A stretch of DNA of 64,000 nucleotides from Nocardiopsis dassonvillei_B (GTDB lineage Bacteria; Actinomycetota; Actinomycetes; Streptosporangiales; Streptosporangiaceae), in the NCBI RefSeq assembly GCF_964273065.1, contig NZ_OZ186815.1, forward strand, positions 6,262,001 to 6,326,000. The letters are read 5' to 3'. Below, in pieces: positions 14,710-24,066 of the stretch (within the stretch, counting starts at the first letter, position 1; the number at the start of each line of letters is the position of its first letter). The notes beneath the pieces are model-generated. The model searched no databases, was not told where the DNA came from, and worked only from the letters and a program-made list of their open reading frames with translations. Made by a program: the position numbers and the translations under genes.

Positions 14710-16278
14710 CTAACGCGGGTCGAGCAGCGCCGAGATGTCGTCCGCCAGCGACCGGGCCGCGGCCTCCTGCTCCCTGGCCAGGGTCAGCCGCTCCTGCCAC
14801 GCCCGCGCGGCCCGGTCGGCCTCCTGCCGCAGCCTCTGGAGCCCGGCCCTGCGCACCTCCGCGACGCCTTCGGTCTCCCGCAGGTCGTACAGGTGGGCGC
14901 CGACGGCGGCGGCCGCAGCGATCCCGGCGAGGACCCACACCACCCAGACCGCCGTGCCGACGGTCACCAGCCCCAGGACCACCAGTAGCGCGGCCAGGAC
15001 CGCGAACCCCCACATGTAGACGCGGCCCCGGTGCTCGGCGGGGTGGCGGATCTCCAGCTGCTGCTCGGCCCGGCGCGTCTGCTCGGAGGTGGGACCGTGC
15101 TCGGTGATGTCGATCCGGATCCCCTGGAGTGTGACGGGAGTGGACTCCGGGAGCGGTGTCGAGGCCAGCTCCACCAGGCCCTCGACGGTGCGCATCACGG
15201 CCGGGCGCTGCAGGACCAGCGCGAAGGTGCTGCGGTGCGGTGCGCTCTCGAAGGCGCGCAGGTCCTGCTCCAGCAGGGCGGCGGCGGTGCCGACCCCGTC
15301 GTCCCAGCCGGGCCTGCGCCCGCCTCCGCCGTTCTCGATGACGGCCCGCAGTTCGTTGGCGCGGGTGATGAGCGGCGCCTCCTCGGGGGTGCCCTCGCCC
15401 ACCAGGGCGACCAGCGCCTCGGAGAGGAAGACGGCGCTGCCCTCGTCGGGGGCGACCCCTTCCATGGGGGTGTCCTCACCGCCGAGCGCGGTGATACGGG
15501 TGACGTCGGCGTGCAGGGCGGTGAGCTTGTCCACGGCCTCGGCGCGTGTCCTCAGCTCGTGCTCGCCCCGGGAGGCGCCGCCGCGCCGGCGTCCGGAGCG
15601 GGGGCTCCCCCCGGAGGGCGCGGCGGGGGCCGGGGCGAGCGGGGGGAGTTCGGCCCCGACGCGGGACCAGTGCCGCAGGGTGGACCGCAGCAGGTGCTCC
15701 CTGGCCTCCTCGCCGAGGGAGCCGTCGGCGGTCAGCATCCACAGGGCGCGCCGGCCCCGGGTCACCTGCTCGTCGGGGGCGGGCAGGTGGGGGAGCAGGT
15801 CGCCGGGCCCGCCCAGGGTGCGGGCGTACTCGGCGCGGGTGAGGGCGGTGGCCAGGACGGAGAAGGCGGCGGCCCGTTCCGGGTCGCGCCGGGCCGCCTC
15901 GTCGAAGTGGGGGAGGGCCTCGGCGGGGGAGCCGGTGAGCAGCGCGTGCAGGCCGTGGGCGGCGGGCGGGAGCCAGTAGTCGGGGACGTCCTCCAGCTCC
16001 AGGGCGGAGGGGACCGTCCCGTCGAGCATGGCCAGGGTGCGGTGCCGGGCCAGGGCGTGCGGGGCGAACACGGCCAGGGTGGCGCGGATGTCGCTGAGCT
16101 CGATGAAGGCGTCCAGGGTGGCCGAGACCCGCTTCAGCCGCTGTTCGAGGCCGCCCCGCAGGTTCGTCAGCTCCGACCGCATCCGCCGGCGCTCGGAGTG
16201 GAGCATCGAGTGGGCCGAGCTGACGTCCTCCTGCAGCTCCCTGATACGCCGGTTCTGCGAGTAGTCGATCCAGTCCAT
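14710..16278 (-). CDS. Uncharacterised coiled-coil, two-TM protein, 522 aa
   Basis: I do not recognise a family. Residues 1-60 are a coiled coil (NRRIRELQEDVSSAHSMLHS, then LRGGLEQRLKRVSATLDAF). Residues about 95-200 look like helical repeats, possibly TPR-like (GLHALLTGSPAEALPHFDEAARRDPERAAAF). A Pro/Arg-rich linker sits at about 215-245. Two adjacent hydrophobic helices (MWGFAVLAALLVVLGLVTVGTAVWVVWVLAGIA region, about 420-465) are followed by a short cytoplasmic helix rich in Arg/Glu/Ala. It lies upstream of the DUF1266 gene and is probably co-transcribed with it. A scaffolding or membrane-remodelling role is conceivable but unsupported. Confidence 0.7.
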   Translation of the reverse strand: MDWIDYSQNRRIRELQEDVSSAHSMLHSERRRMRSELTNLRGGLEQRLKRVSATLDAFIELSDIRATLAVFAPHALARHRTLAMLDGTVPSALELEDVPDYWLPPAAHGLHALLTGSPAEALPHFDEAARRDPERAAAFSVLATALTRAEYARTLGGPGDLLPHLPAPDEQVTRGRRALWMLTADGSLGEEAREHLLRSTLRHWSRVGAELPPLAPAPAAPSGGSPRSGRRRGGASRGEHELRTRAEAVDKLTALHADVTRITALGGEDTPMEGVAPDEGSAVFLSEALVALVGEGTPEEAPLITRANELRAVIENGGGGRRPGWDDGVGTAAALLEQDLRAFESAPHRSTFALVLQRPAVMRTVEGLVELASTPLPESTPVTLQGIRIDITEHGPTSEQTRRAEQQLEIRHPAEHRGRVYMWGFAVLAALLVVLGLVTVGTAVWVVWVLAGIAAAAAVGAHLYDLRETEGVAEVRRAGLQRLRQEADRAARAWQERLTLAREQEAAARSLADDISALLDPR

Positions 16279-16445
16279 GCCCGTTGTGTGCCTTTCCAGC
16301 GGGGGAGGTGTACGCCGCAGGTGTGATGTGCGCGGGGCCCCGGAGGTTCCGCATCCGGCGCGAATGTGAGCGCACGGTGACCTCCGGGACGCCCGACCCC
16401 GGGGAGCCGGTGACGACGGGTGTCGCGAAAGCTACGCAAAAGGGA

Positions 16446-16474
16446 TTGGTAATACGAATCACTCGGCTTAGCAT
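16446..16474 (+). promoter_or_regulatory. Promoter of the beta-glucosidase gene
   Basis: TTGGTA (16446-16451), a 17-bp spacer and TAGCAT (16469-16474) make a good vegetative-type promoter. The predicted start lies about 24 nt before the ATG at 16505. Confidence 0.65.
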
Positions 16475-16487
16475 GGGAGCGCTCCCG
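16474..16487 (+). promoter_or_regulatory. CebR-type LacI-family operator
   Basis: TGGGAGCGCTCCCG matches the TGGGAGCGCTCCCA palindrome recognised by CebR, the cello-oligosaccharide repressor of Streptomyces and Thermobifida. It begins at the end of the -10 box, so bound repressor would block initiation. The repressor gene is not in this window. Confidence 0.8.
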
Positions 16488-16504
16488 CACCTGGAAGGCC
16501 ACCG

Positions 16505-17896
<1,392 letters not shown>

Positions 17897-17925
17897 GCCC
17901 GCCCGCGCGGTCGTGGGGCAGGGCG

Positions 17926-17954
17926 GCCGCCGGGCCCCGGTCAGGCCCGGCGGC
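17926..17954. terminator. Hairpin shared by converging genes
   Basis: GCCGCCGGGCC (17926-17936) pairs with GGCCCGGCGGC (17944-17954). It lies 30 bp after the beta-glucosidase stop and covers the stop codon of the leftward 76-residue gene, so it may end the rightward transcript. Confidence 0.5.
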
Positions 17955-18171
17955 GGGCGATGTCGCCGAACGCGCCCACGACCGCGCCCAGGGCGAACAT
18001 CGACGCCTCGTCCTCGTCCATGTGGACCAGCCCGGCGGGCAGCAGCACCCGGTAGGGCTTGTCCTCCTGGCCCGGCAGGATCTCGAGGCCGTCGATGATG
18101 CCCTGCCCCTGCAGCATGAGGAGGGCCTCCTCGACCCTTCCCCTTCGGTCGCCGCGAGACCAGATCGACAT
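17941..18171 (-). CDS. Small uncharacterised protein, 76 aa
   Basis: The ATG at 18171 has a GAGGG site close upstream. The product begins MSIWSRGDRRGRVEEALLML, has a mixed middle (QGQGIIDGLEILPGQEDKPYRVLL) and ends in a helix containing ASMFALGAVVGAFGDIARRR. It shows no signal peptide and no known motif. Codon bias (G/C at third positions, acidic and hydrophobic residues well distributed) supports real coding. It converges on the beta-glucosidase gene. I do not recognise a family; a small regulatory or accessory protein is possible. Confidence 0.6.
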   Translation of the reverse strand: MSIWSRGDRRGRVEEALLMLQGQGIIDGLEILPGQEDKPYRVLLPAGLVHMDEDEASMFALGAVVGAFGDIARRRA

Positions 18172-18385
18172 GGTTCAACCCTCACTACGGCCCGGGGCCG
18201 TCGCGGGCGGGTGCACACGGCGACGCGGTTCCCGTCCGGACGGGCCGACAACCCCAGTGATACCACCCGCGCACCCGCCGTACACACACCGCCGGGATTC
18301 TCGTCCTTGTCCGGAATCGGCCAGGAACGGGCGTTCCGAGGGCGCCGGGGCACGGGCCGGGACCGCGGGCCGTGGCAGCGGACCG

Positions 18386-19415
18386 TCAGCCGGTGAGCGG
18401 GGTCATGGCGTCGCCGCGCGAGTCCACCGCGCTCACCTCCACCGGGGACGCGGGCGGGCCGTCGCTGCGCCGGGGCCGGAGACGGCCAGCACGGGCCCCT
18501 CACCGTCCCCCTCGACCCCGCCCGACACCCGCACGGAGGCGGCCTCCCGGGACGCCGCCGCCAGGTAGTGCCACCCGCCGCCGGGATCCTGCCACCAGGT
18601 GCCCGCCACCACCTGCCGGTCCAGGTCGCCGCACTCCCAGCCGCCCGCGCGCTCCCCGGCCACGACGGCCTCGGTACCCGCGCCGGTGGCCGCCCGTCGT
18701 GGGCGGTCCAGGCGGCCGGTGCCGCCTCGGCGAGCTCCCGGTCGCCGACGGCCCCGCCCCGGGCGTCCAGGCGAAAGCCCTTCCGCCGGGCGTCCCGGTC
18801 GGTGACCACGGTCGGCGACAGGGGAGCGGTCGCGGACCCCGGCCGCCCCGGGATCGACTCCGAGGCCGACAGCCCCAGCCCGACCAGGGCCGGCGTGAGC
18901 AGTCCGGCCACCGCCAGGGCTCCCCGGGCGGGCGGGCCCCGCGCCCGCTGACCCGCACCACGGTGGGGCCGGGCGGAACCCATCGGGGACGGCGGCCGCC
19001 CGGCCGAGTGTCCCCTCGGGATCGGTCGCCCCAGCCCGCCGCAGCAGTGCGGCCGCCTCCTCCGGAGGCAGCGCCTCCACCCGCAGGGCGTACCCGGCGC
19101 GCGCAGCCGGGTCGAGCCCGGCCAACGGCTCCGGCGCCCGGTCGAAGGCGCCGGGGCCGCCCACGGGGGAGACCCGCAGCCCGGGCTCACCCTGCCGCGG
19201 TCGCGGCCGCCGGGCTCGCAGCGCCCGCCGCAGTACCCGCAGGCGCACCCGCGGGTACTCGTGCGCACGGGGTTGCGCCGCCCCCACGGCAGGACCCCGG
19301 GCACCAACCGGTGCGCGCCCTGGAGCGGGTCGTGGGCGGGCGGCCGCCCGGACAGCGCGAGCAGGGCCGGCAGGACGAGGTTGCGGTACGGGTCGCGGGG
19401 AGGGGCGCGCCGCAT
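18386..19415 (-). pseudogene. Decayed membrane-associated protein gene
   Basis: Coding character jumps between all three minus-strand frames. An N-terminus MRRAPPRDPYRNLVLPALLA reads in one frame; FDRAPEPLAGLDPAARAGYA with LRVEALPPEEAAALLRRAGA continues in a second; a hydrophobic segment ALAVAGLLTPALVGLGLSAS returns to the first; GTWWQDPGGGWHYLAAASRE uses the second again; and the end SAVDSRGDAMTPLTG lies in the third, ending at 18386. At least three or four frameshifts are needed to join them, so the gene is dead unless the sequence has errors. It would have been a single-pass membrane protein with a C-terminal extracytoplasmic domain. I recognise no family. Confidence 0.55.
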
Positions 19416-19559
19416 CCGGCGAACGCCGGTACCCGCCCCCTATGTCCAGAAAGTTCATCCCCGCAGGCGGCCACGGGGCCGGGTGCACGCCCGGTGCGGG
19501 GATGGACGCGCGCAGGTGCACGCGTCCGGTCCCCGGGCCTCCGCCAGGGTGGGGACCCC

Positions 19560-19848
19560 GGCACGGGTCGCAGGCGCGGATACCGCGGGCGGGGGAGCGC
19601 ACCGGGTCCGGCCCGGGCGGTGGATGGCCGGTTCGGCGATGCGCTTGTCGGCTGCGGCCGGTTCGGTCTTCCCGGCGCCGGTCAGGCCGGGTGCCAGGCC
19701 TCGGTCGATGCGGTCCTGGCGCCGCCAGGCGTGGATCGTCTCGGCGGGAGATGTCCAGATCGCGTGCCACGTCCGCGGCGCTGCGTCCGGCCTGGACCAG
19801 GTCCAGCACCTTGCGGCGGAACCCGGCGGGGTACCCACGGCGTCCCAC
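19560..19848 (-). pseudogene. Remnant of an IS3-family transposase (OrfA-like)
   Basis: The GTG at 19848 with a GGGAGGGAT ribosome site begins VGRRGYPAGFRRKVLDLVQA and GRSAADVARDLDIS, the HTH of IS3-type OrfA. The frame then shifts near 19750 and the domain continues as AETIHAWRRQDRIDRGLAPG. After about 75 residues the similarity fades; there is no OrfB integrase, and I found no terminal inverted repeats. It is a fossil marking the left edge of the biosynthetic cluster. The end coordinate is approximate. Confidence 0.7.
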
Positions 19849-20095
19849 GATCCCTCCCTCAAGGGCCGCGTGGTCCCGGGATCCAGAAAACCGACTCCGA
19901 AGAACGCGGGACACACCGGAGCCTCCACCACAGCCGGTACGGAACACCCCGGGGTGACCGCTCGTGCTCGGTCACACACCGAATCTGCCGGTTCTTCTTC
20001 CCGTTCCCGGCTTCGTCCACTATTACGTTTCTGTTCGACAGGTCGGGTCCCCGGCTGAGGACGTGACCGTGCAGTCGTCGAGTCGAGGTGGTCCT

Positions 20096-20536
20096 GTGTC
20101 CTATGGTGACGCGATGGGGCGCAGGCCGAAGTCCCTGGTCTCGGGGACGGTGTCGGATTCCCACACCTGGAACCTCGTCTATCTCCAACTCCTGCTGGAG
20201 GAGGCCGGGCACGAGGTCGTCAATGTCGGGGCCTGCGTCCCCCCGGACCTGCTCGCCCGCGAGTGCCTCCGCCACCGACCGGACCTGCTGGTGGTCGGCA
20301 GTGTCAACGGCCACGGTTTCCATGACGGGCTGCGCCTGATGAGGCACCTGCGTACGGTGCCCGGTCTGGAGCACCTGTGCGTCGTCATCGGGGGGAAGCT
20401 CGGAACCGACGGCCTCCGCGACGTCGGCCGCACCCGGAGGCTCCTGAACGAGGGCTATGACAGGGTGTTCGCCGACGACGAGTCGGAGGCCTTCCGCGCG
20501 TTCGTCGCCCGGCGTGTGTTCCGGGCGGCCTCGTGA
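20096..20536 (+). CDS. Glutamate mutase (methylaspartate mutase) S subunit, B12-binding
   Basis: A 146-residue cobalamin-binding domain. After a short leader, SLVSGTVSDSHTWNLVYLQL holds the D-x-H motif in which His replaces dimethylbenzimidazole on cobalt, followed by LLLEEAGHEVVNVGACVPPD and VVGSVNGHGF in the Rossmann-like fold. The canonical DxHxxG Gly is Asn here; I believe the DSHTWN form is usual in antibiotic-cluster homologues. The GTG at 20096 is favoured by its AGGTGG ribosome site; an ATG at 20114 is the alternative. It overlaps the E-subunit gene by four bases. Together they interconvert L-glutamate and (2S,3S)-3-methylaspartate with adenosylcobalamin. Confidence 0.9.
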   Translation: MSYGDAMGRRPKSLVSGTVSDSHTWNLVYLQLLLEEAGHEVVNVGACVPPDLLARECLRHRPDLLVVGSVNGHGFHDGLRLMRHLRTVPGLEHLCVVIGGKLGTDGLRDVGRTRRLLNEGYDRVFADDESEAFRAFVARRVFRAAS

Positions 20537-21849
20537 GCGGCCCCGGACCCGCTGCGCCGGTCCGCTTCGGCGACTTCGTCGCCGCCGCGCAACGGGCCGG
20601 ACGCCTGGTGGTCCAGCCCCGCATGGGTTTCAGCGACGTGGAACGTATGCGCCACGGCCTGCTGCGGACCAAGGAGGCCGACGCGGTGTCCGCGGGCACC
20701 CTCACCATCGACAGTTACACCAGGCTGGGGCAGTGGGAGGAGATCGAACGCGCACTGGCCGACGGGGTCGACCTCAACGGCTACCCGATCGTCACCTACG
20801 CCCCGGGGACGACCCTCGGCCTCCTCGACGGAATCAGGGACCCGGGCTTTCCCGTCCAGGTCCGGCACGGCTCGCCCCACCCCCAGCACATCTTCCGCAG
20901 ACTCGTGGAGACCGGGCTGGAGGCGACCGAGGGCGGACCCGTCTCCTACTGCCTGCCCTACAGCCGCACACCGCTGAGGCAGGCCGTCGCCGCCTGGGAG
21001 GAGGGCACCCGTATCCTGGCCGGCGGCGCACCGTGCCACATGGAGACCTTCGGGGGGTGCCTCCTCGGGCAGCTCTGCCCCCCCTCACTGCTGGTGGCGG
21101 TCAGCCTGTTGGAGGGCATCTTCTTCCACCGGCACGGCATACGCAGCCTGTCCCTCAGCTACGCCCAGCAGACACAGCCGGCACAGGACGAGGAGGCGGT
21201 GCTGGCCCTGCGCAGCCTCGCTGCGGAGTACCTGCCCGGGGCCCAGTGGCATGTGGTCTTCTACGCCTACATGGGCGTCTACCCCAGGACCGTCGCCGGC
21301 GCGCACCTCCTGCTCGCACAGGCGGCACGCACCGCGGTGAGATCCGGTGCGGCGCGGCTCATCGTCAAGACCGAGGCCGAGGCGCACCGGATCCCCACCG
21401 TCGCGGAGAACGTCGCCGCGCTGGAGGCGGCGGCCCGTGCGGCGGAGGCGGAGACCGGCCGCGTCCGCGTCCCCGAGCGGACCGGTGTCCTCGAACAGGC
21501 GCGAGGCCTCGTGGAGGCGGTCGTCGGCCTGCACGAGGACATCGGCGAGGCGCTCTGCCTGGCCTTCGAGCGCGGGATCCTCGACGTCCCCTTCTGCCTG
21601 CACCCCGACAACCGGGGGCGGACCCGCAGCCGTATCGACGGCGAGGGCCGGATCCGCTGGCTGGACACCGGGGACATGCCGGTCACCACGCCCCCGGACG
21701 AGCCGCTCGGGGGCCGCCTCACCGCCGATGAACTCCTCTTCATGCTTCACCACATGGAACAGCGTTATGACCGGAACGGTCGGTCGGACAGCCTCCCGGA
21801 CCACCGTCCGCCCCACCGGAACGGAGACGATCATGAACGACGGCACTGA
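20533..21849 (+). CDS. Glutamate mutase (methylaspartate mutase) E subunit
   Basis: A 438-residue TIM-barrel subunit: VVQPRMGFSDVERMRHGLLR near the N-terminus, then LTIDSYTRLGQWEEIERALA and GVDLNGYPIVTYAPGTTLGL, VQVRHGSPHPQHIFRR (substrate-binding Arg region), ETFGGCLLGQLCPPSLLVAV and GHYYG-equivalent MGVYPRT. It is a little shorter than clostridial GlmE (about 480) and ends in a Arg/Asp/His-rich tail. It forms the active enzyme with the S subunit immediately upstream. In lipopeptide (friulimicin, skyllamycin) and macrolactam (vicenistatin) clusters this pair supplies 3-methylaspartate, and I infer the same here. The start overlaps the S-subunit stop. Confidence 0.92.
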   Translation: MSGPGPAAPVRFGDFVAAAQRAGRLVVQPRMGFSDVERMRHGLLRTKEADAVSAGTLTIDSYTRLGQWEEIERALADGVDLNGYPIVTYAPGTTLGLLDGIRDPGFPVQVRHGSPHPQHIFRRLVETGLEATEGGPVSYCLPYSRTPLRQAVAAWEEGTRILAGGAPCHMETFGGCLLGQLCPPSLLVAVSLLEGIFFHRHGIRSLSLSYAQQTQPAQDEEAVLALRSLAAEYLPGAQWHVVFYAYMGVYPRTVAGAHLLLAQAARTAVRSGAARLIVKTEAEAHRIPTVAENVAALEAAARAAEAETGRVRVPERTGVLEQARGLVEAVVGLHEDIGEALCLAFERGILDVPFCLHPDNRGRTRSRIDGEGRIRWLDTGDMPVTTPPDEPLGGRLTADELLFMLHHMEQRYDRNGRSDSLPDHRPPHRNGDDHERRH

Positions 21850-22843
21850 CGCCACCGCGCCCGGCGCGAAGCCGCCGGAGTCCCTCGGCGAGCACCTCGC
21901 CGCCCCCTCCACCCGCCGAGCGATGCTCGTGCAGAGCGAGGTGCTGTCAGCGGTGAGGGAGTGCCTGCGGGACGAGGGCTTCCAGGAACTGCTGCCGCCC
22001 CTGACCGGGCCGGTCACCGATCCGGGAGGCCGTGGCGCCAAACAGGTCGACATCGACTTCTACGGCCACCGCTACAAACTCATGACCAGTGCCATCCTCT
22101 ACAAGCAGGTCTCCCTGCGCGCCTTCCCCAAGCTCTTCTACATCGCCCCCAACGTGCGCGCGGAACCCCTGGAGACCGCTACGACCGGGCGGCACCTCTT
22201 CGAGTTCCACCAGATCGACGTGGAGATGGCGGACGCGGGCCGGGAGGAGGCCATGGCGCTGGCGGAGCGGCTTCTGGTCCGCGTGGTGCGAAGCGTGCTC
22301 GACCGCCTGCCGGAAACGCTCGGTGAACTGGGCCGCGATCCGGGCTTCTTCTCGTTGCTGCTCAAGGGCGGCTTCGAGTCCCGCCCGCACGCTGAAGCGG
22401 TCCGGGAACTGGTCGGCGGCGGTCACGCCCAGGACCCGGGGGCGGAGATCGACTGGAAGGGCGAGGTCCTGCTGTCCTCGGCGGCGGACGCGCCCTTCTT
22501 CGTCACCGGCTACCCCCAGGGCTCCCGCGGTTTCTATGACAGGGAGGACCCGCAGGCGCCCGGAACCCTGCGCAATTTCGACCTCATCGCCCACGGCGGA
22601 TTCGGGGAGCTGGTGAGCGGCAGCGAACGGGAGTCCGACTACCGGGCGATCGTCACGGGCATCAGGGAAAGCGGTGAGAACCCCGCCAAGTACGGCTGGT
22701 ACCTGGACGAGGCACGCCTGGGGCTCCCGGCGAGCGCGGGATTCGGCATGGGTCTGGAGAGGCTCGTGCGGTTCCTGACCGGCCTGCCGGAGATATGGCA
22801 GGTCAGCGCCTACCCCAAACTGCCCGGAGTGGTCTCGGCTTGA
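21833..22843 (+). CDS. Stand-alone AsnRS/asparagine-synthetase-A-like class II adenylating enzyme
   Basis: A 336-residue class II aaRS catalytic core of the Asp/Asn type without an anticodon-binding domain. Motif 2 reads LFYIAPNVRAE with RHLFEFHQIDVEM (about residues 101-132); motif 3 is GFGMGLERLVRFLTGL near 305; the end EIWQVSAYPKLPG parallels the AsnRS C-terminus. Archaeal asparagine synthetase A is the known free-standing relative and amidates an aspartyl adenylate. Because the gene follows and overlaps the glutamate-mutase E gene, its substrate may be 3-methylaspartate, giving 3-methylasparagine or an amide with another amine. The family call is firm; the reaction is inference. Confidence 0.8.
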   Translation: MNDGTDATAPGAKPPESLGEHLAAPSTRRAMLVQSEVLSAVRECLRDEGFQELLPPLTGPVTDPGGRGAKQVDIDFYGHRYKLMTSAILYKQVSLRAFPKLFYIAPNVRAEPLETATTGRHLFEFHQIDVEMADAGREEAMALAERLLVRVVRSVLDRLPETLGELGRDPGFFSLLLKGGFESRPHAEAVRELVGGGHAQDPGAEIDWKGEVLLSSAADAPFFVTGYPQGSRGFYDREDPQAPGTLRNFDLIAHGGFGELVSGSERESDYRAIVTGIRESGENPAKYGWYLDEARLGLPASAGFGMGLERLVRFLTGLPEIWQVSAYPKLPGVVSA

Positions 22844-24066
22844 GCGGGCTGAGAGCCGGGGGCTTCCCGGAGGACGAGGTGCGGGACCGCGCCCTGCGGG
22901 GCGCCGCCGCGGTGTTCCCGGCGGAGGGCGCCTACGGTCGCGAGGTCTTCGGCGGTCCGGCGGGCCTGGACCGGGCGGGCACCGATCCGCTGGACTCCGC
23001 CAGGCTCGTCCCGCCCGTCTTCATGCCCGAGCGGTGGGAGAAGCTCGTCGAGCTCGGCCGGGAGCCGCTCTTCTCCGACGTCGACCTCGGAGCCGACGTG
23101 GGCGGGTTCCGCTCTCCTCTCCCGCTCTACGTGTCCGCGTTCGGATCCACGCAGGTCGGCAGCGGCCTCGCCGCGGCGGTGACCGAACAGGCGGCGCGCC
23201 TGGGGGTGCCCGTCGTGATCGGGGAGAACGTCGCCCCGGTCCACGGCCTCGGCTCCCACGAGCCGCTCTTCCAGAGGGTGCGCACCTACACCGGACATGT
23301 ACCGGACGGGCTCGGCGGACTCGTCGTGCAGCAGAGCACGGAGGACGCCGACGCGGAGGTGTGGAACCGCGTCTACTCGGATCCGACCGCGGGCCGCCTT
23401 CTGGAGTCGGGGCGCCTGGCCTTCGAGTTGAAGCTGGGGCAGGGCGCCAAACCCGGCCTGGGCGGAATGACCCTGGTGACAGGTTCCGCCGCCGCCGAAC
23501 TGTCCGACCGTTTCACGGTGACCGGACCGTTGGGGGGAGCCGATGGGGCGCGCCTGCGGGCCTGCAGCCCGGGCACCTTCACCGAGCGGATCCTGGACAG
23601 GCAGGTCAGGTTCATGCGCAACAACTTCCCGAGGGCCAGGATCTGGGTCAAACTCCCCCCGGGAAGGGATGTCGGGTCCGCCTGTGCCACGGCTTGGGAC
23701 GCCGGGGCCCATGCCGTGACGGTGGACGGCGCCGAGGGCGGCTCGGGCTGGGCCCCCTCGGTGTTCCTGCAGCGTGTGGGCCTGTCGTTGGCGGACTGCC
23801 TTCGGTCGGTCGACGCCGCGCATGGCCCGCTCCTGGTCTCCGGCCGGATGTGGGAGGCGGGCCGGGCGGTCGTCGCCCTGGCCCTGGGCGCCCGTGCGGT
23901 CGGCCTGGGCCGGGCGGCCCTGCTCGCGGTGGACGAGGACCCCGAGGAGGGCCTGGTCAACCTCATCCGCGCTTTCGAATTCGAGGCCCGGCTCCTCATA
24001 AGTGCGCTGGGGAAATACTCGGTGCACTCCCTGGGCCCCGAAGACGTGCGCATTGATCCCAGGTGA
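22840..24066 (+). CDS. Glutamate-synthase-like FMN barrel protein, 408 aa
   Basis: It corresponds to the FMN-binding (beta/alpha)8 domain of GOGAT. Visible are SPLPLYVSAFGSTQVGSGLA, VPVVIGENVAPVHG, the phosphate/flavin segment FELKLGQGAKPGLGGMTLV, and HAVTVDGAEGGSGWAPSVFL with LLVSGRMWEAGRAVVALALG. The glutaminase domain is absent, and so is the Cys cluster that holds the 3Fe-4S centre in real glutamate synthase. It is therefore a free-standing FMN enzyme. A TTG start overlaps the upstream stop (TTGA). Its place in the mutase/AsnA-like operon suggests an oxidation or reduction on the methylaspartate-derived building block; the reaction is unknown. Confidence 0.8.
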   Translation: MSGLRAGGFPEDEVRDRALRGAAAVFPAEGAYGREVFGGPAGLDRAGTDPLDSARLVPPVFMPERWEKLVELGREPLFSDVDLGADVGGFRSPLPLYVSAFGSTQVGSGLAAAVTEQAARLGVPVVIGENVAPVHGLGSHEPLFQRVRTYTGHVPDGLGGLVVQQSTEDADAEVWNRVYSDPTAGRLLESGRLAFELKLGQGAKPGLGGMTLVTGSAAAELSDRFTVTGPLGGADGARLRACSPGTFTERILDRQVRFMRNNFPRARIWVKLPPGRDVGSACATAWDAGAHAVTVDGAEGGSGWAPSVFLQRVGLSLADCLRSVDAAHGPLLVSGRMWEAGRAVVALALGARAVGLGRAALLAVDEDPEEGLVNLIRAFEFEARLLISALGKYSVHSLGPEDVRIDPR

